64,000 bases of DNA from Enterococcus ureilyticus (GCF_001730315.1 NZ_MIKC01000041.1:62001-126000), one strand, 5' to 3'. Shown: positions 33,223 through 42,523, counted from the first letter of the stretch. Program-made: numbers and translations. The notes: a model not told the origin generated them from the sequence alone.

Positions 33223-33254
33223 GAAAGTATGACTCAAGTAAAAGTTATACTTTC
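33223..33254 (+). terminator. Hairpin after cmk
   Basis: AGAAAGTATGACT pairs with AGTTATACTTTCT; only a short T-rich stretch follows, so termination may be partial. Confidence 0.5.
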
Positions 33255-33284
33255 TTTGTCTTAAAGCAAGAAAATCTCCTCTTA

Positions 33285-33335
33285 TTTGCAAGAAAAAAAA
33301 GAAAATGAGAGAAATCGCTTTATTTTTCTTGCAAA
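33285..33335 (+). other. Inverted repeat in the rpsA leader
   Basis: TTTGCAAGAAAAA (33285-33297) and TTTTTCTTGCAAA (33323-33335) are perfect 13-base complements around a 25-base loop, 70 bases before rpsA. A further partial copy, GCAAGAAAAT, occurs at 33266. It is not followed by a T-run. A regulatory leader for S1 synthesis is possible but only inferred. Confidence 0.5.
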
Positions 33336-33404
33336 ATCCCTTACTATTAAAGGAGTAGGTCAGTTTTTTACGAATTTTTTGGTGGCATAGGAGGATAAGT
33401 ATTT

Positions 33405-34616
33405 ATGACAGAAGACAAAAAAGTGGAAATCAGCAATGAAACAATGGAAGATGCAATGAACAGTTTTCAAGAAGTGAGTGTTGGCGACATTGTAAAAGGT
33501 GAAGTGCTAGCAGTCGAAGACAAACAAGTAATTGTTGGAATTGAAGGTGCTGGCGTTGAAGGTGTGGTACCAGCAAAAGAATTATCTACGACACAAGTTG
33601 AAGATATCAATGAATTAGTGAGTGTTGGTGATACTTTAGAATTAGTTGTCATCACTTCAATTGGTAAAGATAAAGAGAATGGCAGCTATTTACTATCTAA
33701 ACGTCGTTTAGATGCTAAAAAAGTTTGGGAAGAAATCGAAAAAGACTTCCAAGCAGGCAAAATCATCGAAGCGCCCGTTACAAACGTTGTAAAAGGCGGT
33801 TTAGTGGTTGATGTTGGTGTCCGCGGATTTGTTCCGGCATCAATGGTAGAAGATCATTTTGTCGCTGATTTTTCTGAATACAAAGGTCAAACCTTGACAT
33901 TCAAAATCATTGAGATCGAACCTTCAGAAAATCGTTTAATCTTATCTCATAAAGCGGTTGTTGCAGCAGAGAAAAATTCTAAGAAGAAAGATATCTTAGC
34001 AACTCTTCATGATGGAGATATTGTTGACGGAAAAGTTGCTCGCTTAACTGATTTTGGTGCGTTTATTGATTTAGGCGGCATCGATGGGTTAGTTCATGTT
34101 TCTGAAATTGCTCATCAACACGTCGGTAAACCAAGTGACGTGTTAACAGTAGGGGATGATGTAAAGGTTAAGATTCTTTCAATCAATCCAGATGAAGAAC
34201 GTGTTTCTCTATCAATCAAAGAAACTTTAGCTGGTCCATGGGAAGATATCGAAAACAAAGCAGCTGTCGGATCTGTTCTTGATGGAACAGTGAAACGTTT
34301 GACTAGCTTTGGGGCATTTGTTGAAGTATTTCCTGGTGTGGAAGGTTTGGTGCACATTTCTCAAATTTCACATAAACACATTGCAACACCACACGAAGTG
34401 TTACAAGAAGGCGATGTAGTTCAAGTGAAAGTCTTGGAAGTTAATCCGGATGAACATCGGATTGCATTGAGTATTAAAGCGTTAGAAGCAAAACCTGAAT
34501 CGCAAGAAGAACCAAAAGATGTGCAAGAATATGAGTTGCCAGAAGAAAATACTGGCTTCACAATGGGCGATATCTTAGGTGATGCTTTAAAATCACAAGA
34601 CTCTGATTCAGAATGA
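33405..34616 (+). CDS. rpsA: 30S ribosomal protein S1 (four S1 domains)
   Basis: A 403-residue S1-like protein with four OB-fold S1 repeats at about 24-95, 108-178, 195-265 and 280-350. The last two are the most canonical (DGKVARLTDFGAFIDLGGIDGLVHVSEIA, DGTVKRLTSFGAFVEVFPGVEGLVHISQIS). It ends in an acidic tail. The four-domain form is normal for Gram-positives, where it binds mRNA but is less tightly ribosome-bound than the six-domain enterobacterial protein. AGGAGGATAAGTATTT precedes the ATG. Confidence 0.94.
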   Translation: MTEDKKVEISNETMEDAMNSFQEVSVGDIVKGEVLAVEDKQVIVGIEGAGVEGVVPAKELSTTQVEDINELVSVGDTLELVVITSIGKDKENGSYLLSKRRLDAKKVWEEIEKDFQAGKIIEAPVTNVVKGGLVVDVGVRGFVPASMVEDHFVADFSEYKGQTLTFKIIEIEPSENRLILSHKAVVAAEKNSKKKDILATLHDGDIVDGKVARLTDFGAFIDLGGIDGLVHVSEIAHQHVGKPSDVLTVGDDVKVKILSINPDEERVSLSIKETLAGPWEDIENKAAVGSVLDGTVKRLTSFGAFVEVFPGVEGLVHISQISHKHIATPHEVLQEGDVVQVKVLEVNPDEHRIALSIKALEAKPESQEEPKDVQEYELPEENTGFTMGDILGDALKSQDSDSE

Positions 34617-34633
34617 TTTGAATGAAATCAAAT

Positions 34634-34663
34634 GGAACGAAGGGGAACCTTCGTTCTTTTTTG
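34634..34663 (+). terminator. rpsA terminator
   Basis: AACGAAGG/CCTTCGTT with a GGAA loop and a following T-run. Confidence 0.88.
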
Positions 34664-34678
34664 TTGCTTAGATAATAG

Positions 34679-34719
34679 TAAAATGGCTTGACTAAGCAGG
34701 TTTAGTCAAGCCATTTTAC
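34679..34719. terminator. Second, bidirectional terminator
   Basis: TAAAATGGCTTGACTAA and TTAGTCAAGCCATTTTA are perfect complements; on the minus strand it terminates the AraC-type regulator. Confidence 0.85.
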
Positions 34720-34726
34720 TCGATGA

Positions 34727-35503
34727 TTAATTATAAATTACGCGCAAATCAGCTGGAGTATGCTCTCCTCGATAATATTTACGAAACTGATGAGGAGATT
34801 GTCCTACTTTTTTTTTAAATAATTTACTAAAATAGGTAGAATCAATGTAACCTACTGTTCCAGAAATTTCAGTAATAGATTCCTCAGTTTTCATCAATAG
34901 TTGTTTTGCTTTTTCAATTCGATAAGCAGTGAGATAGTCAATAAAATTCATACCAACTGCCTCTTTAAAGAAGCGGCTGACATAATGACGGTTTAAATGC
35001 ATAATATCCGCTAATGTCGTCAAGTTGATCTCTTCATTATAGTGGTCATGAATATAATCCAAGATCGTATTGATTTGTTCTTTCGCTAAAACAGTTGGTT
35101 TATTGCTAAAGACATCCATTAAAGAGACTTGATTAAGAGCTTTCACACAACGATCGATGGCAAATTTTAGTTCATTAAAATCAATTGGCGTTAGTAAATA
35201 ATCAATCACGCCACATCTTAAGGCTTGATGAATACTTTGAAAGTTATCTCGTTTTGTCAAGATTATCACCTTAATATTTGGCAGGTGCTGTACTATTTTA
35301 CGTTTAACGACAAAACCATCGATATCTAAATGATCGATTGCTATCAAAAGAATTTCCGGTAGAAGCTTTTCAGAAATAGCCAAAGCTTCTTGTTCCGTTT
35401 CAGCAGGAGGTAACACTTTTATATTCATAAATGAATCATTGATAGAACGTTGCAATGTTTCTTGTTCGTTTAAATCATTACTGACAATCAATAATCGGCA
35501 CAT
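34727..35503 (-). CDS. AraC-type response regulator with degenerate receiver domain
   Basis: A 258-residue YesN-like regulator. The N-terminal CheY-like domain (1-120) keeps the fold (MCRLLIVSND, IILTKRDNF, GVIDYLLTPIDF) but has lost key residues. The acidic pair is only N9-D10, the position of the phospho-Asp is Ala55 (in LLIAIDHLDIDG), and the conserved Lys is Thr105. The C-terminal AraC domain has two HTH motifs (NLTTLADIMHLNRHYVSRFFKEAVG and SITEISGTVGYIDSTYFSKLFKKKVG). The start is moved to the ATG after AGAGGG. It is divergent from the acetaldehyde dehydrogenase and may control it without phosphorylation; no kinase gene adjoins it. Confidence 0.85.
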   Translation of the reverse strand: MCRLLIVSNDLNEQETLQRSINDSFMNIKVLPPAETEQEALAISEKLLPEILLIAIDHLDIDGFVVKRKIVQHLPNIKVIILTKRDNFQSIHQALRCGVIDYLLTPIDFNELKFAIDRCVKALNQVSLMDVFSNKPTVLAKEQINTILDYIHDHYNEEINLTTLADIMHLNRHYVSRFFKEAVGMNFIDYLTAYRIEKAKQLLMKTEESITEISGTVGYIDSTYFSKLFKKKVGQSPHQFRKYYRGEHTPADLRVIYN

Positions 35504-35662
35504 GAGCAAACCCTCTTTTCTTTGATATATAATAGTCTTTTTTTTGTGAAATTTCATCTACTACTCTATAATACCCTGAATAAAATCAGCTTTCAAGTGG
35601 AATTGTTTGTGAAAAAAATCGTGAATAGGTAGATTTTGTCCATAATCTCCTTAAAATATTCC

Positions 35663-35710
35663 CTAACATATTGAATTAAATAGATTAAACTAGACTTGTA
35701 AGCGTTTAAA
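35663..35710 (+). promoter_or_regulatory. Promoter and catabolite-responsive (cre) site before acetaldehyde dehydrogenase
   Basis: CTAACA (35663-35668), 17 bases and TAAACT (35686-35691) form a plausible promoter. TTGTAAGCGTTTAAA (35696-35710) matches the CcpA cre consensus WTGNAANCGNWWNCA at all but one position and covers the expected transcription start, a position typical for repression. Confidence 0.6.
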
Positions 35711-35786
35711 AAGAAAAATTGCTATCCCGTATACTTTAATAGCAGGTAGCGAAGAGTAACTCACAAAAAATAAAGGAGTGTTTGAA

Positions 35787-37127
35787 ATGACTGAAGACAT
35801 CAAAGTAAAAGAAATTGAAACACTAGTCACGACAGCAAAGAAAGCCCAAGCAAACTATGAAAACTATACACAAGAGCAGGTAGATGCTATCGTCAAAAAT
35901 ATCTATCAAAAAACACTTGATAATGCAGAGAAATTAGCTGTTTCAGCAAATAAAGAAACTGGTTTTGGTAAAGTTTCGGATAAAATAATTAAAAATACTT
36001 TTGCTAGTGAACAAGTATATGACAGTATTAAAGATTTGCCAACGGTTGGAGTGATTAATCGCCGTAAAGAGGATAAAATTATTGAGATTGGTATTCCTTT
36101 AGGCGTTGTAGCTGGTCTAATTCCTTCAACGAATCCAACTGCAACGGTTATCTTCAAATCGTTGATTGCGTTGAAAACTAGAAATGCGATTATCTTTTCT
36201 CCACACCCAAAGGCACTAAAATCAATCTTAATGGCAGCAGAAATCATTGAGCAAGCTGCTGTTGAAGCGGGGGCGCCAGCAGGTTTAGTCCAAGTAATTC
36301 AGGAGCCTACCTTGGATGCTACAAGTGCGTTGATGAAGCATACAGATGTGTCCTTGATTCTTGCGACAGGTGGTAAAGCGATGGTTCAAGCAGCCTATAG
36401 TTCAGGCAACCCAGCCATCGGGGTGGGTCCTGGTAATGTTCCTGTATTGATTGATGCAACAGCGGATATTGCTCAGGCAATTGATTGCGTGGTCAGAAGC
36501 AAGACATTCGATAACGGAATCATTTGTGCATCAGAGCAGGCATTGGTTGTTGATGCTTCAATAAAAGCTGAGGTAATTGAGCAGCTGAAAGCGAAGAAAG
36601 CGTACTTTATGAATAAAGACGAATCAGCAAAAGTGAGTAAATTTATTTTGAGAGAGACAGGGGCATTAAACCCTGATATTGTCGGGAAAAGTGCATCAGA
36701 CGTCGCAAAATTAGTTGGAATCTCTGTCCCAGAAGAGACAACTATTTTGATCTCAGAACAAAGTGAAATCGGCCACCATAATCCTTATTCAAGAGAAAAA
36801 CTAACACCAATTTTGGGATTATTTACTGTAGATTCTTTTGAAGCAGGTGTAGAAACATGTAAAGCGTTACTAGTTAATGAAGGAACAGGGCACACCGCTG
36901 TCATCCACACTACATCGGATGTTAATGCCGAAACATTTGGATTAGAGATGAGAGCATCGCGGATTTTAGTCAATACCTTAGGTGCATTAGGCGCAATTGG
37001 TGCGACGACAAAATTAGCTCCTTCAATGACACTAGGTTGTGGAGCAATGGGTGGAAGTAGTACAACAGATAATGTAACAGCTCATCATTTAATGAATGTA
37101 AAACGCATTGCTTACGGTGTAGAATAA
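35787..37127 (+). CDS. Acetaldehyde dehydrogenase (CoA-acetylating)
   Basis: A 446-residue stand-alone aldehyde dehydrogenase of the EutE/AdhE-N type that interconverts acetaldehyde, CoA and NAD with acetyl-CoA. The nucleophile is the Cys in FDNGIICASEQALV, with NAD-binding segments IPSTNPTATVIFK, LATGGKAMVQAAY and GVGPGNVPVLID. ATG 35787 is used, eight bases after AAAGGAG. No alcohol dehydrogenase or eut genes adjoin it, so it may support ethanol formation or aldehyde consumption. The cre site implies glucose repression. Confidence 0.9.
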   Translation: MTEDIKVKEIETLVTTAKKAQANYENYTQEQVDAIVKNIYQKTLDNAEKLAVSANKETGFGKVSDKIIKNTFASEQVYDSIKDLPTVGVINRRKEDKIIEIGIPLGVVAGLIPSTNPTATVIFKSLIALKTRNAIIFSPHPKALKSILMAAEIIEQAAVEAGAPAGLVQVIQEPTLDATSALMKHTDVSLILATGGKAMVQAAYSSGNPAIGVGPGNVPVLIDATADIAQAIDCVVRSKTFDNGIICASEQALVVDASIKAEVIEQLKAKKAYFMNKDESAKVSKFILRETGALNPDIVGKSASDVAKLVGISVPEETTILISEQSEIGHHNPYSREKLTPILGLFTVDSFEAGVETCKALLVNEGTGHTAVIHTTSDVNAETFGLEMRASRILVNTLGALGAIGATTKLAPSMTLGCGAMGGSSTTDNVTAHHLMNVKRIAYGVE

Positions 37128-37164
37128 AAACAAACAGATAAACTATTTTGAATTAAATCAACGT

Positions 37165-37206
37165 ATCCTGTAATTGCCGATGATCTGAAGTGGCAATTGC
37201 AGGATA
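37165..37206 (+). terminator. Hairpin after acetaldehyde dehydrogenase
   Basis: ATCCTGTAATTGCC pairs with GGCAATTGCAGGAT; no strong T-run, so termination efficiency is uncertain. Confidence 0.55.
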
Positions 37207-37318
37207 TTATTGTTGAAGTAAGTGGTTTAATTAACTTATTTCACTAGTTTTTCTTGCATCTTAGACAAGCTTTAGGTAAACTAGTAAAGATTGAAAACTT
37301 GTCAAGGAGGTAATTTGA

Positions 37319-38629
37319 ATGGCAAATCCAACAATTGCAATTGTCGGGCGTCCCAATGTAGGCAAATCGACGATTTTTAACCGTATAGCTGGTGAGAGAA
37401 TCTCAATTGTAGAAGATACACCAGGTGTAACAAGAGACCGTATTTACGCCACGGGAGAGTGGTTAGGGCGTGAATTTAGTATTATTGATACAGGTGGTAT
37501 CGAACTCAGTGACGAACCATTTATGGAGCAAATCAAACATCAGGCTGAAATCGCAATCGAAGAAGCAGATGTGATCATTTTTGTAGCGAGCGGTAGGGAA
37601 GGGGTTACTGATGCAGATGAATTAGTAGCCAGAATTTTATACCGAAGCAACAAACCAGTGATTTTAGCTGTCAATAAAGTGGATAATCCTGAGATGAGAA
37701 ATGATATTTATGAATTTTATTCTCTAGGGTTAGGCGATCCATTTCCAATTTCCGGAAGCCATGGATTGGGTATCGGAGATGTTTTAGATGAAGCAGTTAA
37801 ACATTTTTCAACCGAAATCGAAGAAGAAGATGACGAGACAATCAAATTTAGTTTGATTGGACGTCCGAATGTTGGTAAATCATCACTGATCAATGCCATT
37901 CTAGGTGAAGATCGTGTGATTGTATCAGAAATCGAAGGAACAACTCGTGATGCAATCGATACTCATTTTGAATCTGAAGATGGGCAAAAATTCTTAATGA
38001 TTGATACGGCTGGTATGCGTAAACGTGGCAAGGTCTATGAATCAACAGAAAAATATAGTGTCATGCGTGCCATGCGCGCTATTGAACGCTCAGATATTGT
38101 TTTGATGGTTTTAAATGCCGAAGAAGGCATTCGTGAACAAGACAAGAAAGTTGCTGGATACGCTCATGAAGCAGGACGTGGTATTATTATCGTAGTCAAT
38201 AAATGGGATACAGTTGAAAAAGAAACGAACACCATGCGTGATTTTGAAGAAGAAATTCGAGATGAGTTCCAATATCTTGATTATGCGCCAATCATATTTG
38301 TATCTGCATTAACGAAACAACGGTTAAATAAATTGCCAGAACTAATTGAATTAGTTAGCATGAATCAAAATCTACGCATACCATCTGCGTTATTGAACGA
38401 TGTTGTGATGGATGCGATTGCAATCAATCCAACACCGACGGATAAAGGAAAACGCCTAAAAGTCTTTTATGGCACACAGGTAGCAATCAAGCCGCCAACT
38501 TTTGTTATTTTTGTGAACGAAGAGGAATTGATGCACTTTTCATATGCTAGATTCTTAGAAAATCAAATTCGAAAAGCGTTCACCTTTGAAGGGACACCAA
38601 TTAAGATTATCCCAAGAAGACGAAAGTAG
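37319..38629 (+). CDS. der: Ribosome biogenesis GTPase Der (EngA)
   Basis: A 436-residue protein with tandem GTPase domains. G1 motifs are [11 protein letters not shown] (residue 9) and [11 protein letters not shown] (about 183), with DTGG/DTAG switch motifs and NKVD/NKWD specificity motifs. A C-terminal KH-like domain ends in [10 protein letters not shown]. It acts in 50S subunit maturation. AAGGAGGTAATTTGA precedes the ATG. The position after rpsA and before hup is typical, apart from the inserted regulator and dehydrogenase pair. Confidence 0.97.
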   Translation: MANPTIAIVGRPNVGKSTIFNRIAGERISIVEDTPGVTRDRIYATGEWLGREFSIIDTGGIELSDEPFMEQIKHQAEIAIEEADVIIFVASGREGVTDADELVARILYRSNKPVILAVNKVDNPEMRNDIYEFYSLGLGDPFPISGSHGLGIGDVLDEAVKHFSTEIEEEDDETIKFSLIGRPNVGKSSLINAILGEDRVIVSEIEGTTRDAIDTHFESEDGQKFLMIDTAGMRKRGKVYESTEKYSVMRAMRAIERSDIVLMVLNAEEGIREQDKKVAGYAHEAGRGIIIVVNKWDTVEKETNTMRDFEEEIRDEFQYLDYAPIIFVSALTKQRLNKLPELIELVSMNQNLRIPSALLNDVVMDAIAINPTPTDKGKRLKVFYGTQVAIKPPTFVIFVNEEELMHFSYARFLENQIRKAFTFEGTPIKIIPRRRK

Positions 38630-38725
38630 AGCATTTTACCATACTTGTTTCAAATGTACAAACAAATTCATTGAGTTATAAAAAAAAATGATATTTTTAG
38701 AAAAAACTGGTTAAAACGCATCAAA

Positions 38726-38755
38726 AACCTTGCTATTACAAGCTTCCTATGATAT
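38726..38755 (+). promoter_or_regulatory. Candidate hup promoter
   Basis: TTGCTA, a 17-base spacer and TATCGT lie about 120 bases before hup. The match to the -10 consensus is only partial and the rest of the 248-base gap shows no other clear element. Confidence 0.35.
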
Positions 38756-38877
38756 CGTGATAACAGAATATTGATCCATTTCAATATTTGTACGTGATTT
38801 TTTGGACCACTCAAAAATAAACGTAAAGTAGATATCTTTTAGATATCCTATCCCTTGTGGAGGAGGTGAAATAATCC

Positions 38878-39153
38878 ATGGCAAATAAAGCAGAATTAAT
38901 CGAAAACGTTGCATCTTCAACTGGTTTAACTAAAAAAGACGCAACTGCAGCAGTGGATGCTGTATTTTCAACAATCCAAGAATCTCTTGCTAAAGGTGAA
39001 AAAGTTCAATTAATCGGTTTTGGTAACTTCGAAGTTCGCGAACGTGCGGCTCGTAAAGGACGTAACCCACAAACTGGTAAAGAAATTCAAATCGCTGCAA
39101 GTAAAGTACCTGCGTTCAAACCAGGTAAAGCCTTGAAAGATGCTGTTAAATAA
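38878..39153 (+). CDS. hup: DNA-binding protein HU
   Basis: A 91-residue HU homodimer subunit. Features are [30 protein letters not shown], the [23 protein letters not shown] beta-arm and the C-terminal [15 protein letters not shown]. It is the abundant nucleoid protein that bends DNA non-specifically. GGAGGTGAAATAATCC precedes the ATG. A good terminator follows. Confidence 0.97.
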   Translation: MANKAELIENVASSTGLTKKDATAAVDAVFSTIQESLAKGEKVQLIGFGNFEVRERAARKGRNPQTGKEIQIAASKVPAFKPGKALKDAVK

Positions 39154-39163
39154 GACAGTTCTT

Positions 39164-39194
39164 AGAACCCTTGACTAGTCGAGGGTTCTTTCTT
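39164..39194 (+). terminator. hup terminator
   Basis: AGAACCCTTGACT and AGTCGAGGGTTCT form a near-perfect palindrome followed by a T-rich tail. Confidence 0.85.
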
Positions 39195-39254
39195 TGTTTA
39201 GAAATGAGAAGACGTGATAAAAAGCCAATCTTTTTTAGATTGACTAAATGGATG

Positions 39255-39318
39255 CAGAATAACGAGCTATGTTAAAAATTGATTGACCTATGAACAATGT
39301 AAAATGCTCGTTATTCTG
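39255..39318. repeat. Inverted repeat with long loop in the hup downstream gap
   Basis: CAGAATAACGAGC (39255-39267) and GCTCGTTATTCTG (39306-39318) are perfect complements with a 38-base loop. Just after it, TTTCTTAAAAAT occurs twice (39339 and 39377), and AAAAATAG/CTATTTTT can pair (39345 and 39372). The stretch 39195-39613 contains no gene I can support; these structures are all it holds besides the hairpin at 39475. Confidence 0.6.
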
Positions 39319-39474
39319 ATTTGACTGAATCACTTATGTTTCTTAAAAATAGACAATTTTTAAAAAGTGCGCTATTTTTCTTAAAAATCAGCTATCTCTT
39401 GAAACAACCTTATTATACTTGCTAATTAAGTTTTTTTTACATATAAAATTGGAATAATACATATAGAACAGTGA

Positions 39475-39524
39475 ATCAATAATGCCTGTTCTTTAAGAAA
39501 ATTAAAAGAACAGGCATTATTGAT
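39475..39524. other. 20-bp perfect hairpin before the AroB-like gene
   Basis: ATCAATAATGCCTGTTCTTT and AAAGAACAGGCATTATTGAT are exact complements around a ten-base loop. The immediate flank is not a T-run (six T occur 14 bases later), so it is not a classical terminator. It lies 90 bases before the next gene. Confidence 0.65.
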
Positions 39525-39613
39525 TGACGATGAGTGCTTTTTTACGAATAAAGTTCATCACCCTTTTGGTTTTTCTAGAACTAATGGTAAAATAATAAAA
39601 AGGAGTGTTGTCA

Positions 39614-40660
39614 ATGGAATGGGTTTACCATAAAAAACAGCTACAAACAAGCATTATCTATGGTGAAACATTTGCTTCACAGCTGAAATCAATTTCAGTT
39701 AGCAATAAGCATCTGTTTTTGATTACGAATCAACGATATTATGATCTATTTTCAGACAAATTGATTCAGCTTTTTGATGACAAACTAGAATTAGATTGGT
39801 ATATTTGTAAGAATGACTCTCGTTGTAATAATTTAAATGAATTGAAAAACTTATTAGACTTTATAACAGAGTTTAATCAGCAAGAAGAGTTCATTTTTTT
39901 AGGTGTTGGAAACGAAGGAGTCGTTCAATTGACAACTTTTTTGTATAAAACATCGATGCTACTTTCTGATTGTTGGTTATTACCGTTATCCGTTCAGGCA
40001 TTGAGCAAAGCCCTAATTACAGAAGCTCAAATAGAATTCAAAAATCAGCCAGTCTTACAAAGTTCCGTACTTGCAGAAAAAATTATTTATGATCATACGT
40101 TAATGACTAACCAAGGAGAAGGGAAACTAGTTGATTTTCTTGTGTTTATCAGATGCGGATTAGTATGTAGCCATGATTTTTTACGAATGCTGTTTAAAAA
40201 TTACAGTGATACAACACGATTAAACCAACAGTCGTTCAATGGTATGTTGGATGAAATGATTCGTTATTACGAAAAAGACGGTGACATGATCGATCAATTT
40301 GGACGTCTTTTTGAACAAGGGTTTTTAGAAACTGCGAATGGACATTTATTGTCCGCTCACATGAAACGATTTTTAGGCTGTTTATTACAGCTGCTTTGGT
40401 CTCAAGAGGTCAATGAGTTTTCATTTCACTATAAGAACTTTATAATATGGTTGATTCACCTAGGTTTCCCAGTTGATTTTCCTGAGCAGATCTTAGTTAG
40501 TGATTATGTAGAAGGTATGGTGAAATGTATCACTCGTGGTGAAACGGCTGCTCTATTAGAAGAAGTGGGGGAAGTTGCTCAGTACCAACAACCTAAAGTA
40601 GAAGAATTATTAAAGACCGTAGAAAAATATAAAACTATTTTAAAAGAGATTAGAGGATAA
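39614..40660 (+). CDS. AroB-like protein, probable pseudoenzyme
   Basis: A 348-residue protein that can be laid by eye along 3-dehydroquinate synthase of this same window over its whole length. FLITNQRYYDLFSDK matches [32 protein letters not shown] matches [16 protein letters not shown]; and SDYVEGMVKCITRG matches the tail. The catalytic elements are lost: no DSSIGGKT loop, and the zinc His pair of [10 protein letters not shown] is replaced (FLGCLLQLL). Only one His equivalent (SFHYKN) may remain. ATG 39614 follows AGGAG at eight bases. It is four bases before the TPR gene; in Bacillus this spot is next to aro genes. Confidence 0.6.
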   Translation: MEWVYHKKQLQTSIIYGETFASQLKSISVSNKHLFLITNQRYYDLFSDKLIQLFDDKLELDWYICKNDSRCNNLNELKNLLDFITEFNQQEEFIFLGVGNEGVVQLTTFLYKTSMLLSDCWLLPLSVQALSKALITEAQIEFKNQPVLQSSVLAEKIIYDHTLMTNQGEGKLVDFLVFIRCGLVCSHDFLRMLFKNYSDTTRLNQQSFNGMLDEMIRYYEKDGDMIDQFGRLFEQGFLETANGHLLSAHMKRFLGCLLQLLWSQEVNEFSFHYKNFIIWLIHLGFPVDFPEQILVSDYVEGMVKCITRGETAALLEEVGEVAQYQQPKVEELLKTVEKYKTILKEIRG

Positions 40661-40663
40661 ATT

Positions 40664-41923
40664 ATGACAACCTATAGTGAAAAAATGCTACAAGCATTAC
40701 ATGAAGAAGAATTGGCTCAAGCGCAGTTGATGTTGGCAGAAGCGATTAGAAAAGATGACGATGATACGCTGGCTGATTTAGGGGAAGAATTGTTATCCCT
40801 CGGCTTTTTAGAGGAAGCTAAATTAGTTTTTGAGCATTTAGTGACGATTTTCCCAGAAGCTGACGGCTTAAATATTCCTTTAGCTGAAATTGCAATCGAA
40901 AATAACTTGATCGATGATGCATTCGCTTATCTAGAAAAAGTAGAAAAAGACAGTGATAGTTATGTTCAAAGTTTGCTAGTAACAGCAGACCTATATCAAG
41001 TGATCGGGATTCCAGAAGTGAGTGAAGCTAAATTGAAAGAAGCCAAACGTCTGATGCCAAACGAGCCATTGATTTCATTTGCATTAGGAGAGCTGTATTT
41101 TTCTAATGGACAGTTCCAAGAGGCCTCAGTTGCCTATCAAGAGCTACTTCTAGCCCAAGTATCAGAAATCTCAAGTGTATCGATCAATGAACGTTTAGGA
41201 AGCGCATATAGCATGTCAGGTGATTTTGAAGAGGCGATCTCATTTCTAGAAAAAGCCTTGGAAGAAGGGCAGACAGATGATCGTTTATTCCAATTAGCCT
41301 TCACCTATCTTCAATTACATGAAAACCAAAAAGCTATCGCACTTTTGCAACAGCTAAGAGCGTTAAATCCGCATTATCAATCTTTATATTTCTCTTTAGG
41401 TGCAGCATTACAAGAAGAAGAACAGCTTGAAGAAGCTAGAATTGTTTTAGCAGAAGGTATCAAGGAGAATCCGTTCCAAGTGGATCTTTATCAACTTGCA
41501 TCTGAAAATGCCTATCGTTTACATGATACAAAACAAGCGGAGCAATTATTAAAACAAGCCTTAGAGCTTGGAGAAAAAACAGACGAGACAAGACTGACAC
41601 TAAGTAATTTATATTTGAATGAACAGCGTTTTGACGAAGTGATTGATGTTGTACAACAAATGGAAGAACAAGGACATCCATATGGAGAATGGAACTTAGC
41701 ACATGCATACAATGAACTGGAAGAATTTGATTTAGCTAAAGTACATTATGAACAGGCGTATCAAGAATTAGCGCATGAACCTGAATTTTTAAAGGAATAT
41801 GCTGTTTTTCTTCGTGAAGATGGACAATTAGAGAAGGCTAAAGAACTGCTGCAACACTATCTTCAACACGAGCCAGGTGATAATGACGCGCAATCATTGT
41901 TAGAAGATATTGAAGAAAGATAG
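40664..41923 (+). CDS. TPR-repeat protein (YpiA-like)
   Basis: A 419-residue soluble protein made of about ten tetratricopeptide repeats (for example [73 protein letters not shown]). It is strongly acidic and likely a protein-interaction scaffold. Its position directly before ypiB matches B. subtilis ypiA. It is cotranscribed with the AroB-like gene (three-base gap) and with ypiB (eight-base gap). Confidence 0.88.
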   Translation: MTTYSEKMLQALHEEELAQAQLMLAEAIRKDDDDTLADLGEELLSLGFLEEAKLVFEHLVTIFPEADGLNIPLAEIAIENNLIDDAFAYLEKVEKDSDSYVQSLLVTADLYQVIGIPEVSEAKLKEAKRLMPNEPLISFALGELYFSNGQFQEASVAYQELLLAQVSEISSVSINERLGSAYSMSGDFEEAISFLEKALEEGQTDDRLFQLAFTYLQLHENQKAIALLQQLRALNPHYQSLYFSLGAALQEEEQLEEARIVLAEGIKENPFQVDLYQLASENAYRLHDTKQAEQLLKQALELGEKTDETRLTLSNLYLNEQRFDEVIDVVQQMEEQGHPYGEWNLAHAYNELEEFDLAKVHYEQAYQELAHEPEFLKEYAVFLREDGQLEKAKELLQHYLQHEPGDNDAQSLLEDIEER

Positions 41924-41931
41924 GTGATCAA

Positions 41932-42465
41932 ATGTTTGTTAATGTTGCTGATAAAAAGGAATTTTTAGTTTGGTTAGTTAATAATATTTCCTTCAGTCAA
42001 AGAGAAATTTTATGGATTTTAAATTATTTAATCAATCATGAAGCCATTTTAAATAATGTGCATTTTATAGAGCAAGCGGATAAAACAGTTCGAGGCTTAA
42101 AAATTACCTCAAAAGAAATAGAGAAGGAACCGATCGGATTGTTTTTAGCAGGAAAAAAATTTACGGACACAGATCAGATTTTCCATGAGATTCGTATGAA
42201 TTGGAAAGAAGCACTTTACGTGGAATGTATTTTTGATGGATCTTGGCAAAACAGTCAATATTTATCGATTTTAGAAGATAATCCCTATGCTCGGTGGAAT
42301 GAACAGGTTAGTGAAGAGGTGGTCGAAAGTATCAACGATTTCTTTGCACACGAAGAAAAACAGGCCAAAATCGATTTATTGTATAGTCAAATTGATTTAG
42401 CTTTAGAAGATAATAATTATGAGGCATTTTTAGAGTTAACAGACGAATTGAATCGTTTAAGCTAA
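41932..42465 (+). CDS. YpiB family (UPF0302) protein
   Basis: A 177-residue protein matching YpiB. It begins [25 protein letters not shown], has [23 protein letters not shown], and ends with the small C-terminal helical pair ([28 protein letters not shown]). Biochemical role not established. It is the last gene of a three-gene operon and ends at a strong terminator. AGGTGATCAA precedes the ATG. Confidence 0.88.
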   Translation: MFVNVADKKEFLVWLVNNISFSQREILWILNYLINHEAILNNVHFIEQADKTVRGLKITSKEIEKEPIGLFLAGKKFTDTDQIFHEIRMNWKEALYVECIFDGSWQNSQYLSILEDNPYARWNEQVSEEVVESINDFFAHEEKQAKIDLLYSQIDLALEDNNYEAFLELTDELNRLS

Positions 42466-42466
42466 T

Positions 42467-42516
42467 AAAAAAGGGGAAATAGATCAGTAAGAAAGCTGTC
42501 TATTTCCCCTTTTTTA
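42467..42516. terminator. Bidirectional terminator
   Basis: AAAAAAGGGGAAATAGA and TCTATTTCCCCTTTTTT are perfect complements between convergent ypiB and the YitT gene. Confidence 0.92.
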
Positions 42517-42523
42517 TTGATTT

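Noticed and set aside
33108-33308. A 66-codon plus-strand frame at the end of cmk
   Set aside because: It overlaps the cmk C-terminus in another frame and continues into the hairpin-rich leader, without a ribosome site.
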